Shown: in pieces, positions 40,784 to 52,824 of the stretch
How positions within the stretch are numbered: the stretch's first letter is position 1
Layout: each line of letters starts with the position of its first letter
DNA from: Allodiplogaster sudhausi
Lineage: Eukaryota; Nematoda; Chromadorea; Rhabditida; Diplogasteridae
NCBI GenBank assembly: GCA_945643635.1
Contig: CALZFC010000017.1
Location: 2,012,501-2,076,500 of the forward strand
Reading direction: 5' to 3'
Length of the DNA: 64,000 nt
Made by a program: the position numbers and the translations under genes
The notes under the pieces: model-generated
What the model saw: the letters and a program-made list of their open reading frames with translations, nothing else
Database searches by the model: none
Told to the model about the DNA's origin: nothing

Positions 40784-43679
40784 ATGAAGCTAACGAGAAG
40801 ATTCAGAGCTCTTTTGTTGGTTTACGCCATGCATATCCGCGTCGGTTTCACACGTAGCATACCAGAATCGAATGATGCTTGCCAGCCGTTTCCTCAGTAC
40901 GAGCCTTCCATGAAATGCCCCATGCCAGGATGGTGCAATGAGGATAGTGGACCGAATATTTCGCTGTTACTTTCGATGTTTACAGTATATTTGCGTACAT
41001 ACGTACATACATACTGCATACGATATTTTCTCTATTAATTTTTCTATACCCTTGCGAGGAAGAGGCAGTAGTATTCAAGGAGATTCAGCACGTGTGCGTC
41101 TTGCATCCTTCATGGCATCCCCTCCATTCGGAAGGGGGCACTATTGGAGGGAGGATCTACTAGTGGGAGGCGTAGCATTTCTCAATGACATCAAGGAGGA
41201 TACTATTAGAGGGGTGTTCTTATAAAGAGGGAACTAATAGAGAAAATACACTAGTTTGAAATGTACAATATCATTTCATTGTTTAGTCATACAGCATTGC
41301 CTTCTCAGTTAGTCGGCTTTATGGCGAGGGCGGCAAACCTGACGATTGTGCCGAGTCTCGTCGACACGAGCGATGATCTAGCCTTCGATTGGGGCACTCT
41401 GCAGCCGGTGTTCCTTCTATTACGTTGTGTTATTTTATTTCATTTATTATTATTAATAATTATACAGTAACCAAAATGATCTCGAAATGTTGCTTGAGAA
41501 CGGCACGTGGACAGGCGCGCTTTCGGGAGTCGCGGCTGGCACCATTGACGCCGTCTGCCTCTTTCATCAGCGTCAGGAAGAACGGGAGCGCCACTTTTTA
41601 TATTCGACCCAGTTGCACATGGTTCGTGAGAAATTCGCACTGGACATTTTTTTATTCTCATCATCAACAACATTTAGTTTTGGTTTCTAAAATGATTTTT
41701 TTCCTCTAAAACATTTTCTTTTGTGTATTCGTCATATCGGTAACCGAAAGGAAACTTCGCTGGGTATGAAAGGAGAGGAGATATGGTTTGCCAAAAATGA
41801 GGCGTGTGGTGGCAGAGTGGGTGGCAGTGTATGTAGTTACTATGAGAAATATAGAAGCTTCCTTGATTAATATAGAAGTTCCTCTTTCGTATCGTTCAAT
41901 ATGAAAGCTCCTATCAGTTACAGAGATTATCAAAGCTAAATATTCGAGTACAAAATATCCGAAGAAAATATCTGGTGAGTTTTGATCAGCAAGAATTCCA
42001 TGACTGAGAGTGTCCTATTTTAGTCCAAATTTACGCTCGTCGCTCGCTATAAGCTTGACGTGAAGAAACAGACGCTCGAGGCAGTCTTAACGGTAGGAAG
42101 GAGAAAAGGCTTGATATGGGTGGGGGACGAGAAGAAAGAGAAGAGAGGGAAATTGAGCTAGGAGCATAACGGAGGAATCATGTATTGAAATCGTACGATG
42201 TTTATAATTGAATTGTTTCTAAATAAAATAAAATAAAATATAAATTTATCTTCATACTCTCTGAGGTATTTTCGCTTGAAGTTTGGCTATCGATCATCTG
42301 TATTCTGTTGGCGCACACTCTTTCACTAACACTCGTTCAACGCCGGAGAGTTGAAGCTCCGCTCACAACGATGGTATGTATTTGCACATCAATCTAATTG
42401 TAAGTAGAATTGCTCAGTAACCCGGTTGCAGCTGGCACAAGGTGCCTGGGCGACGCTCAGGCAGCAGTTTGGCAAGGCCGACTACTACGAGTCTTACGTC
42501 GGGCCCGGAATAACAGGTGGAATTAGAGGCAAAAGTAAAAGCAGGGATATAAGAGAGCACAGACTGATGAAATTTTCAATCTTGGCCGATTATTACCAAT
42601 GCCAAACAGAAGCGCGGACTTACAGGCCTTCTGAACATGTTGTTCTCGTTGTTGTTCGCTGTCATTCTTGCGAGTCTAATTGCCGGCCACACGGTCGCCT
42701 CGCTCGTCTCCGTGCAGTCTTGGAAACCCTTCCATACACTCGATGAGGCTGCCGCACTCATTGCCTCTGGCCATTACACCTTTGTTACAACGGCATATGA
42801 ACTGTCCGTTATGTCATCAATACGCAGTGTTTTAACTAGAAATGGAAGGATGACTTAGCCAAAAGTTTTTTTTCTACTTTTACAAATTAATATATGGATG
42901 GCCCACTTGAATATCAAGACAGTTGATTGAATATCAGCAAATACGTAAGTGATAGGAATTTAGTATTGTTTAAGCTCTTTTCAGGATGTCGAGGTATATA
43001 ACAACATCGCCCGATCCACATCTTGTGCGTCTCAATCGAGCGCTCAAAGAGCAGCCAGCCGTGCGTACATTGGCATTGTGCGACCTGACCCGTCATTGTC
43101 TAACCTGTCCAGGCATTTCCACCGGGTCCTCAACACTAATTGCTTTAAGCGCGTAGAACGGACGATAGAAGGCATGCTCGATCTCGTCCGGGACGGGAAG
43201 CTACATATATCTACGGATCACAAATTGATGCAAGCGGATATTTCATTGCGCTCGACAGATGCAACCTTTTCTTTCTAGACGAAGGTATTTTCTTCTGCTA
43301 TTCAGCCATTTGAGGTGCAGACATGAAAAATGCTAACTGTTCCAATAACAGAATTCAGAAAAGAGTTATTCAAATCCGCACGTCCTCATTCGGCAAAGTC
43401 CTCCTTTAGATATTGTTCCATCTGATAATGTGCTTCCTCTAATGGTAAAAATATATGGATTAAGTTGCATAACGTTCAGGTCTTCCATCCCTGTCGGCTC
43501 ATCTGCTCTTCTCGAAAGCCTCTCGGGAGGTCTTTGAGCGATTCGACGCGCAGCTCCGACTTCACGACGACTTTCTGAGATATCTCTTCGAAAAGTACAC
43601 GCGTGCTCAGCCTTTCCGTCGTACCTTCAAGAATTGCACGGAACAGCCGCGAAACGACGCCACACAACGCGCCGTCGGT
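40784..43679 (+). CDS. Ionotropic glutamate receptor-like protein (divergent IR type), 3' end disrupted
   Basis: A ligand-gated cation-channel family member. The first exon gives MKLTRRFRALLLVYAMHIRV (weak signal peptide), then GFTRSIPESNDACQPFPQ and PMPGWCNE, the usual start of the ligand-binding S1 lobe. Later exons: LVGFMARAANLTIVPSLVDT with FDWGTL (about 41305-41400), and LLENGTWTGALSGVAAGTID then AVCLFHQRQEERERHFLYST (about 41480-41625), the S1 signature seen in nematode IR-like receptors. TM1 is VWLSIICILLAHTLSLTLV (about 42285-42345). TM3 is MLFSLLFAVILASLIAGHTV followed by QSWKPFHTLDEAAALIASGH (42637-42790). S2 continues with DASGYFIALDRCNLFF (about 43230-43275) and HLLFSKASREVFERFDAQLR (about 43497-43680). 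TM4 is absent: the last exon runs in frame into a LINE fragment. Some exon frames differ from one another and were not fully reconciled. Confidence 0.7.
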
Positions 43680-44318
43680 TTGAACTCTTTTTACACTCAT
43701 TTAAAACACTTTTCATCTCTCCTGTCTCTCTGTCATACACACTCACTTACTCAACACGTCACTGAACCCACTCGCAATCAATCGTTGCTTGACCTTGTGT
43801 TCTCTTCCGATGGCTCGCTAGTACATTCGTGTGCCGTTCTTCCCCCTCTCCCTTCCCTGGACCACTCCACTGTCACCTTCTCTGTCTCTCTTCCCTCTCT
43901 TCCACCGCAGTCATCTTTCGCCACTAGAGATTTTAAACGTGCTAATTGGCTCCAAATCAACTCTTTCTTGTCATATATTAACTGGACCAATCTGCTTAGC
44001 ACAACAGATGATGTCGATTATATGTATTCTGCCTTCTTAGAAAAGATCCATTATGTGATTGATACTTTCGTTCCTCTTCGCTCGATTACCCGAACCCATC
44101 CGCAGTTTCCCACCCGAGTCCAAAAGTTGGCTCGCACTTGTGACTCACTATATCAGTCCCGATCAACTCTTGGTTTCTCACCGTCCTTGCATGCGTCCCG
44201 TAAGCTTAAGAAGGCCCTTTATCACCATACATTCTCAATGATTGGATCCGCCATCTTGCATCTAAGGCAGGCCTGTATGGACCACTCCTTGAGTCTTACA
44301 GAGAGGATCTCTTAAATA
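43680..44318 (+). mobile_element. Non-LTR retrotransposon (LINE) fragment
   Basis: The frame reads LTQHVTEPTRNQSLLDLVFS, followed by PLPSLDHSTVTFSVSLP. This is the end of an apurinic-type endonuclease domain (DLVF strand, SDH-like LDH) with the linker to reverse transcriptase. It ends at a stop at 44315. No reverse transcriptase domain follows, so the copy is truncated. It continues the reading frame of the receptor exon without a stop. Confidence 0.8.
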
Positions 44319-44893
44319 CTTGAACGCTTTCTCTAGCAATTATTTTCAGACAAAACATCATCTCTAGAGAGAATGAACGTGAAAGAAATTAAGAGAAAAG
44401 CGAGCTCTTAAAGGAGCTGGAAACTCAATTCTTTCGACGTGTAAGTGATGCAAGCAATGAATATGGACAGCTTGAACTAAAACAATGCCGAAACATGAAC
44501 GTCGAAAAAATCCTAATGAGTGAGGAATTTGCATTTGAAAAATAAAACCTGACGCAGGGAATTAATGGCCTATTTGAACTCGCCCCCTCACCAAGTGTGC
44601 CCTGGAAAAGAGGAAAAGTTAAGAAATCGGTAAAGTAACTAAGACTTGTTATTGTAATTTACGAGTAAATACTTCAATAGCTTCTTAAAATAATGTTAGG
44701 ATAACGTAATTATTGTCAATTATAGAAAAGTTCGTTCTATCAATAGAGAATTATATTACGTCATGGTTTATTGGTTTAAAAATAGGAGTTCATAAGGCGT
44801 CAATGATGAATGTTTTTTTTATTAAAAAAAAACAAAAACAAAAACAAAAACAAAAACAAAAAAAAATTGAAACCGGAGCTCAAGATGGCTGAC
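44319..44893. other. Spacer after the LINE fragment
   Basis: AT-rich. It contains AGCTCTTAAAGGAGCT (a short palindrome, 44408-44423) and an ACAAAA repeat at 44830-44866. No gene seen. Confidence 0.4.
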
Positions 44894-44996
44894 CTTCTTG
44901 GCGGCCTCCTGGTACTCAAGTGCCGCTTTGTCTGCCGTATGCACGCATTGCATGTAGGATACGTGCTGTGGCGCGCATGGATTATCGTCGAACTCC
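44894..44996 (-). CDS. Exon of a CX9C (CHCH-like) protein
   Basis: Bounded by an acceptor (GAACAG) and a GTCAGC donor on the minus strand. It reads EFDDNPCAPQHVSYMQCVHT, then ADKAALEYQEAAKK. The spacing C-APQHVSYMQ-C is a perfect CX9C, as in twin-CX9C mitochondrial intermembrane-space proteins. Only one CX9C is visible; the second would have to be in an exon I could not find. It lies between the receptor gene and the repeat gene, and its membership is unknown. Confidence 0.45.
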
Positions 44997-45989
44997 CTGT
45001 TCTAGATCAATCACAACTTTAAATCAACTAATTGAGTTTTAGACTATTGCAGAATGCTCTATTGCATCGATTAAGAGGATTTTTGACTCGATCTAAAATG
45101 TTCGGGTTTAGTTTCCTGCCTTATTGGGCGCGGTATTACTCTATGCCAGGGTACATTCAAACGATCTTCCCCTCCCTATGTGGATTCATGAAGCCAGGGA
45201 TGAAATAAGGCTGCTGAAGATAGAAAATCCTATTCACTATCATTATGGATAAGCAAAACCGTTTTCCAAACACGGACCCCTGCACAACACCACTTTTTGC
45301 GCTTTTCCACAGTTCAATTAACCATTTGAATTATTTTAGTAATTACCTACGAATATTTAGGCATCATTAATACTCTAGGAATAGCAGTAAATGATTGAAT
45401 TTATCCCTCTGAACCATCTTCATCTGAGTAAGGTAGGCAATATGTAACGGCATAGGATTAAATCACAATTAGATCGCAGAGATATTCTGGAATGCAGATC
45501 TACCATCAATCCAATATAAACTACCAACATGTCCAAAAAAATATTTCATTTTTTCTTGCATGCCTAAATGTGCAAAACAGAGTAAATCGAATTATTGATT
45601 TTTTCTAGTCCTGTATTGAATCAATGAAACCAATAATCTTCTACTATAATTCTGACAGCACACAGAAACAACGCTGAAAATATCATGAAGTTTCGTCTAC
45701 ATTGAAGAAAAATATAGCAAAATATCATGGTGTTCGTATCTTTTTGCACGGTACTGTATACTACATATGTTTGGATGTGCGGAAATGTTATTGAAGTAGT
45801 TGCGTAAGGCCTATTTTTCTTCCTTTAAACTTTTCATCTTGTTTTTATTACTGACTCATAAAATACGACATGTTTCAATCTTTCTTTATTTGCGCTAATG
45901 GTATGATTGTAGAAGGATGTGGGAGATGGACTGAGGGTGAGAAGAGTTGGGGAGTGAAGGGAGAGCGAAAAGATGACGAGAGCTTTTCT
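44997..45989. other. Spacer before the 48-bp repeat exon
   Basis: AT-rich with no exon that I can support. The region just left of 45990 should hold the 3' untranslated region of the minus-strand repeat gene, but no strong signal stands out. Confidence 0.4.
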
Positions 45990-48900
45990 CTACTTGTCCA
46001 TCCGCTTTTGCTCGGTCATCTTCTTTGGCATTTCCGCTGCCTTCTCCGTCGACTTCTCCTCTGCCATCTTCTTTGGCTTCTCCTTGGCCATCTCCTTCGA
46101 CTTCTCCTCTGCCATCTTCTTTGGCTTCTCCTTGGCCATCTCCTTCGACTTCTCCTCTGCCATCTTCTTTGGCTTCTCCTTGGCCATCTCCTTCGACTTC
46201 TCCTCTGCCATCTTCTTTGGCTTCTCCTTGGCCATCTCCTTCGACTTCTCCTCTGCCATCTTCTTTGGCTTCTCCTTGGCCATCTCCTTCGACTTCTCCT
46301 CTGCCATCTTCTTTGGCTTCTCCTTGGCCATCTCCTTCGACTTCTCCTCTGCCATCTTCTTTGGCTTCTAATTGGCCATCTCCGTCGACTTCTCCTCTGC
46401 CATCTTCTTTGGCTTCTCCTTGGCCATCTCCTTCGACTTCTCCTCTGCCATCTTCTTTGGCTTCTCCTTGGCCATCTCCTTCGACTTCTCCTCTGCCATC
46501 TTCTTTGGCTTCTCCTTGGCCATCTCCGTCGACTTCTCCTCTGCCATCTTCTTTGGCTTCTCCTTGGCCATCTCCGTCGACTTCTCCTCTGCCATCTTCT
46601 TTGGCTTCTCCTTGGCCATCTCCTTCGACTTCTCCTCTGCCATCTTCTTTGGCTTCTCCTTGGCCATCTCAGTCGAATTCTCCTCTGCCATCTTCTTTGG
46701 CTTCTCCTTGGCCATCTCAGTCGACTTCTCCTCTGCCATCTTCTTTGGCTTCTCCTTGGTCATCTCCGTCGACTTCTCCTCTGCCATCTTCTTTGGCTTC
46801 TCCTTGGCCATCTCCGTCGACTTCTCCTCTGCCAACTTCTTTGGCTTCTCCTTGGCCATCTCCTTCGACTTCTCCCCTGCCATCTTCTTTGGCTTCTCCT
46901 TGGCCATCTCCTTCGACTTCTCCTCTGCCATCTTCTTTGGCTTCTCCTTGGCCATCTCCTTCGACTTCTCCTCTGCCATCTTCTTTGGCTTCTCCTTGGC
47001 CATCTCAGTCGAATTCTCCTCTGCCATCTTCTTTGGCTTCTCCTTGGCCATCTCAGTCGACTTCTCCTCTGCCATCTTCTTTGGCTTCTCCTTGGTCATC
47101 TCCGTCGACTTCTCCTCTGCCATATTCTTTGGCTTCTCCTTGGCCATCTCCGTCGACTTCTCCTCTGCCAACTTCTTTGGCTTCTCTTTGGCCATCTCCT
47201 TCGACTTCTCCCCTGTCATCTTCTTTGGCTTCTCCTTGGCCATCTCCTTCGACTTCTCCTCTGCCATCTTCTTTGGCTTCTAATTGGCCATCTCCGTCGA
47301 CTTCTCCTCTGCCATCTTCTTTGGCTTCTCCTTGGCCATCTCCTTCGACTTCTCCTCTGCCATCTTCTTTGGCTTCTCCTTGGCCATCTCCTTCGACTTC
47401 TCCTCTGCCATCTTCTTTGGCTTCTCCTTGGCCATCTCCGTCGACTTCTCCTCTGCCATCTTCTTTGGCTTCTCCTTGGCCATCTCCGTCGACTTCTCCT
47501 CTGCCATCTTCTTTGGCTTCTCCTTGGCCATCTCCTTCGACTTCTCCTCTGCCATCTTCTTTGGCTTCTCCTTGGCCATCTCAGTCGAATTCTCCTCTGC
47601 CATCTTCTTTGGCTTCTCCTTGGCCATCTCAGTCGACTTCTCCTCTGCCATCTTCTTTGGCTTCTCCTTGGTCATCTCCGTCGACTTCTCCTCTGCCATC
47701 TTCTTTGGCTTCTCCTTGGCCATCTCCGTCGACTTCTCCTCTGCCATCTTCTTTGGCTTCTCCTTGGCCATCTCCTTCGACTTCTCCTCTGCCTTCTTCT
47801 TTGGCTTCTCCTTGGCCATCTCCGTCGACTTCTCCTCTGCCATCTTCTTTGGCTTCTCCTTGGCCATCTCCTTCGACTTCTCCTCTGCCATCTTCTTTGG
47901 CTTCTCCTTGGCCATCTCCGTCGACTTCTCCTCTGCCATCTTCTTTGGCTTCTCCTTGGCCATCTCCGTCGACTTCTCCTCTGCCATCTTCTTTGGCTTC
48001 TCCTTGGCCATCTCCTTCGACTTCTCCTCTGCCATCTTCTTTGGCTTCTCCTTGGCCATCTCCTTCGACTTCTCCTCTGCCATCTTCTTTGGTTTCTCCT
48101 TGGCCATCTCCGTCGACTTCTCCTCTGCCATCTTCTTTGGCTTCTCCTTGGAAATCTCCGTCGACTTCTCCTCTGCCATCTTCTTTGGCTTCTCCTTGGC
48201 CATCTCCTTCGACTTCTCCTCTGCCATCTTCTTTGGCTTCTCCTTGGCCATCTCCGTCGACTTCTCCTCTGCCATCTTCTTTGGCTTCTCCTTGGCCATC
48301 TCCGTCGACTTCTCCTCTGCCATCTTCTTTGGCTTCTCCTTGGCCATCTCCGTCGACTTCTCCTCTGCCATCTTCTTTGGCTTCTCCTTGGCCATCTCCG
48401 TCGACTTCTCCTCTGCCATCTTCTTTGGCTTCTCCTTGGCCATCTCCTTCGACTTCTCCTCTGCCATCTTCTTTGGCTTCTCCTTGGTCATCTCCGTCGA
48501 CTTCTCCTCTGCCATCTTCTTTGGCTTCTCCTTGGCCATCTCCGTCGACTTCTCCTCTGCCATCTTCTTTGGCTTCTCCTTGGCCATCTCCTTCGACTTC
48601 TCCTCTGCCTTCTTCTTTGGCTTCTCCTTGGCCATCTCCGTCGACTTCTCCTCTGCCATCTTCTTTGGCTTCTCCTTGGCCATCTCCTTCGACTTCTCCT
48701 CTGCCATCTTCTTTGGCTTCTCCTTGGCCATCTCCGTCGACTTCTCCTCTGCCATCTTCTTTGGCTTCTCCTTGGCCATCTCCTTCGACTTCTCCTCTGC
48801 CATCTTCTTTGGCTTCTCCTTGGCCATCTCCGTCGACTTCTCCTCTGCCATCTTCTTTGGCTTCTCCTTGGCCATCTCCTTCGACTTCTCCTCTGCCATC

Positions 48901-51900
48901 TTCTTTGGCTTCTCCTTGGCCATCTCCTTCGACTTCTCCTCTGCCATCTTCTTTGGCTTCTCCTTGGCCATCTATTTGGACTTCTCCTCTGCCATCTTCT
49001 TTGGCTTCTCCTTGGCCATCTCCTTCGACTTCTCCTCTGCCATCTTCTTTGGCTTCTCCTTGGCCATCTCCTTCGACTTCTCCTCTGCCATCTTCTTTGG
49101 CTTCTCCTTGGCCATCTCCTTCGACTTCTCCTCTGCCATCTTCTTTGGCTTCTCCTTGGCCATCTCCTTCGACTTCTCCTCTGCCATCTTCTTTGGCTTC
49201 TCCTTGGCCATCTCCGTCGACTTCTCCTCTGCCATCTTCTTTGGCTTCTCCTTGGCCATCTCAGTCGACTTCTCCTCTGCCATCTTCTTTGGCTTCTCCT
49301 TGGCCATCTCCGTCGACTTCTCCTCTGCCATCTTCTTTGGCTTCTCCTTGGCCATCTCCGTCGACTTCTCCTCTGCCATCTTCTTTGGCTTCTCCTTGGC
49401 CATCTCCTTCGACTTCTCCTCTGCCTTCTTCTTTGGCTTCTCCTTGGCCATCTCCGTCGACTTCTCCTCTGCCATCTTCTTTGGCTTCTCCTTGGCCATC
49501 TCCTTCGACTTCTCCTCTGCCATCTTCTTTGGCTTCTCCTTGGCCATCTCCGTCGACTTCTCCTCTGCCATCTTCTTTGGCTTCTCCTTGGCCATCTCCG
49601 TCGTCTTCTCCTCTGCCATCTTCTTTGGCTTCTCCTTGGCCATCTCCTTCGACTTCTCCTCTGCCATCTTCTTTATCTTCTCCTTGGCCATCTCCTTCGA
49701 CTTCTCCTCTGCCATCTTCTTTGGTTTCTCCTTGGCCATCTCCGTCGACTTCTCCTCTGCCATCTTCTTTGGCTTCTCCTTGGCCATCTCCGTCGACTTC
49801 TCCTCTGCCATCTTCTTTGGCTTCTCCTTGGCCATCTATTTCGACTTCTCCTCTGCCATCTTCTTTGGCTTCTCCTTGGCCATCTCCTTCGACTTCTCCT
49901 CTGCCATCTTCTTTGGCTTCTCCTTGGCCATCTCCTTCGACTTCTCCTCTGCCATCTTCTTTGGCTTCTCCTTGGCCATCTCCTTCGACTTCTCCTCTGC
50001 CATCTTCTTTGGCTTCTCCTTGGCCATCTCCTTCGACTTCTCCTCTGCCATCTTCTTTGGCTTCTCCTTGGCCATCTCCTTCGACTTCTCCTCTGCCATC
50101 TTCTTTGGCTTCTCCTTGGCCATCTCCGTCGACTTCTCCTCTGCCATCTTCTTTGGCTTCTCCTTGGCCATCTCCTTCGACTTCTCCTCTGCCATCTTCT
50201 TTGGCTTCTCCTTGGCCATCTCCTTCGACTTCTCCTCTGCCATCTTCTTTGGCTTCTCCTTGGCCATCTCCTTCGACTTCTCCTCTGCCATCTTCTTTGG
50301 CTTCTCCTTGGCCATCTCCTTCGACTTCTCCTCTGCCATCTTCTTTGGCTTCTCCTTGGCCATCTCCTTCGACTTCTCCTCTGCCATCTTCTTTGGCTTC
50401 TCCTCGGCCATCTTCTTCTTCTTTTCCTCGGACATCTAAACTTTGATAAAAATCAGTGCGAGTATTCTTTTATATACTACAACAATCGTATCAACTTTCG
50501 CCTGGTATGAGTCATATCTGGACACCGAGTCTTATGGTTAGAACAAATATAACCTTTTTCTCGTCCACTATCGTAACCTTAATCGTTGAGGTGCCCTGGA
50601 TGGCTTTGTTTTGCCAGATCTTAAAAAATGAATTTGTTGTGCTATATTTAATATATGAGAAAAAGCCACTGTATCGTCGGATGCTTCTCGGGTCTCTCCT
50701 GGCTGCTTTTCAATGATGTAAAGCTCGATGTCGTGCAAGGGAGTCTTCTTGTTCATCTTCAATGACACCTCAATTGTCACCTGCAAACGAACTTTACTAT
50801 AGATACTCAATAGGCCAATATGCGGAGTAGGGAATGGAAACACTGTGTTCGAAAAATATAACGTGTCAATAGAAGACCCTTGAAATTTGATGTATCGGAA
50901 TAAAACTTTTTATGCTGCCATGAATACGAATTGTTTTAGCATTTTAAAAATTAGATTATTTTAAATTTATACCACAGAGTGATCTATTAGCATGAGAATA
51001 AAAATTAATCAAAAAGGACTTGGGCCCTAGAAAAATCATCATCTAGTATTTGTTTACAGGTAAATTCAGACTCTCATAATCGATTGGGATTGTTCTAGGA
51101 GCACAAAAATTTCATTTTAAAAAGTTATGAAGAGGTGACAACTGCGCATCGTTTTGAGGTAGTCGACTTGCGCACATGTTTACGAACATTTCTGCACGCA
51201 CTGTAAAGCAATAACCGTGAAACATACATATGAATCGGAATTCCGAATTTCCTAATTCCGACCTTTTTTCCCTTCCGATTTCCGAATTCCGAATTCCGTT
51301 ATGAATGCCCTTCGGAATCTTTTCGGAATTATGAAGCTCATGGTCAGCCATGCAAATTTTATTTATATAGCATGAAAAAAACTAACTCCAGGTTGACCAA
51401 ATATTACTGAAACTTTCATTTTGAGGGCCTTTCATAAGAGGAGACTATTTGGGAAGCGCATTTTGGTAAAACTGAAATATATTTCCAAACCTCACAACAT
51501 ATAAAGTGCTGACATGTAACTGAAATAATAAAGTTCTCGCGACTATGACGCAGATCTGTTAGTAGTGTCAATTGTGCAATGCGGGTTGCCCCGTATTGTA
51601 CATCTGACGCTAGTTAGATTTGGGCCCACTCTCGGTTGGACCCCTGGTTGGCGGTTCGAAGGAGAAGAGAAGTAAACGGTTATGCTCTTGGTTGGCGGTT
51701 GGAAGGGGTGAGGATTGGAAACAAGCGGATTTCAGTATGCATGATAGCAGCATTTTTTTCATTTATTCGAGAGCATTCGATTGAGCAATGAAATATATTT
51801 TCGAGCACAGGGTTTCTGACCATTCCTCGGTGTGCAAACTTGCCTCTTCTTCAGCGTTCACGAAGCCACAGAACGGTTTAATGCCGAAGTCCTGATCGAC

Positions 51901-52803
51901 ATCCGTGGTACGGTGCTTCTTCTGCATTCGAGATACATATGAGCTTACGTTAGAAAATTAATTTTCAAATGATATTTAAGGACCAAGCAGCCCTCAAAAA
52001 TTATGATGCGTGCAATGTCAAGAAGGCTCGTTTACAACCGCCGAGGCACTGTGCAAGCGCATTCACCGATCCATAACTTTGACTAATCGTAAGAAAAGAA
52101 AATCGAAAACCCTATACGGCATGAAACTAAACCTGAAAATTTTCAGTCATTTTAATCGATCCAACAGAGTGTTCAGCAATAGTCTAAACCTCAATTAGTT
52201 AGCTAATTTAATGTTGTGATTGATCTAGAACAGACTGCTGTCAATACACTACCCTTTGCCGCGATACATTCAAACGATCTACTCCACAGTATTAGCCTAT
52301 CAATTATGTATATTTAAAAAATTTTACCATTTGATCTTTTATCTGGGGCCCTGTGCCATCCATGCCTGACTATGTTTTCTTACTCCAAATCCAACATCTG
52401 GATCTAGCGCAGACCCTACTGGAGACATACGGAGAGGCTATCTTATAATGTCAAAATAAAATCACCTTGTAACACAGATTGTAGTTGGTCACATTCTTGA
52501 GAACGACCAAAGCTGTACTGTAGCTGGCGACTTCCTTGACGAGGACGATGCCCGTCTTGGACACGAGCTGCAAGTATATTGATTTACCCTTTCAATGCCA
52601 TTTGGGTTTCGGCTCTTGCACTTAGTACTGCATTTTCCTCGTTAACCTAAAAGTCAACCCCGAGGGTACCGTAAATTTTTGCTCCGTGAGCCTGGAATGC
52701 CCTGCTGGGCAACACATTGCCGCACTCGGGTGGAATGTCCTGCTGAACCGCACATTCTCCTGTCGGCTCCCTGCCCCGCCTAGTTTACGTTGTCTTTCTT
52801 GCA
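45990..52803 (-). CDS. MSP-domain-like protein with a giant Lys/Glu repeat tail
   Basis: Minus strand, several exons. Upstream exons: one ending TEQKFT near 52670-52740; LVSKTGIVLVKEVASYSTAL then VVLKNVTNYNLCYK (about 52466-52568); KKHRTTDVDQDFGIKPFCGF then VNAEEEASLHT (about 51830-51922); and VTIEVSLKMNKKTPLHDIEL (about 50665-50781). Together they resemble a major-sperm-protein Ig-like domain: LKN-T--L-YK, then PF-GF, then an acidic turn. The last exon begins after the acceptor GTTTAG at 50435 with MSEEKKKKMAEEKPKK. It continues as about 91 repeats and ends with a unique tail, STEKAAEMPKKMTEQKRMDK then TAG at 45990. The unique start and end argue for genuine coding on this strand. However, four in-frame TAG codons interrupt the repeat (near 46369, 47281, 48970 and 49834). 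Joining the MSP-like exons to the repeat exon is inference; they could be separate genes. Confidence 0.5.
46040..50437 (-). repeat. 48-bp tandem repeat, about 91 copies, with higher-order structure
   Basis: The unit encodes EKPKKMAEEKSKEMAK (16 residues) on the minus strand. Common variants are T for K (KSTEM), N for K (EENSTEM), M-to-L, A-to-T and A-to-G. Array variants recur in order. The double change AATTAG appears at 46369 and again at 47281, 912 bp (19 units) apart. The run of variants after each is almost the same, which is a higher-order duplication. Within the first block a seven-unit (336-bp) motif is itself repeated. All unique bases are at the two ends. Confidence 0.95.
50838..51780. 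other. Intronic or intergenic sequence with short GAATTCCGA-type repeats
   Basis: AATTCCGAATTCCG-like palindromic repeats occur at 51236-51300. Two copies of a GGTTGGCGGTT motif occur at 51645-51710. No exon-like segment. Confidence 0.5.
52020..52090 (+). mobile_element. Fragment of the 1-846 foldback family
   Basis: CCGCCGAGGCACTGTGCAAG followed by CGCATTCACCGATCCATAAC matches the outer arm of the element at the left edge of the window with a few changes. Confidence 0.7.
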
Positions 52804-52824
52804 TATCTTGCTTGCATGCTCTCT

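Noticed and set aside
46040..50437. Regular 48-bp periodicity suggesting a CRISPR array
   Set aside because: There are no unique spacers; every base belongs to the repeated unit, and the organism is eukaryotic.
45870..50510. A 1,546-codon plus-strand open frame (Leu/Arg/His-rich)
   Set aside because: It is the reverse-strand shadow of the 48-bp repeat. The sequence is unlike any protein, and the unique coding ends fit the minus strand.
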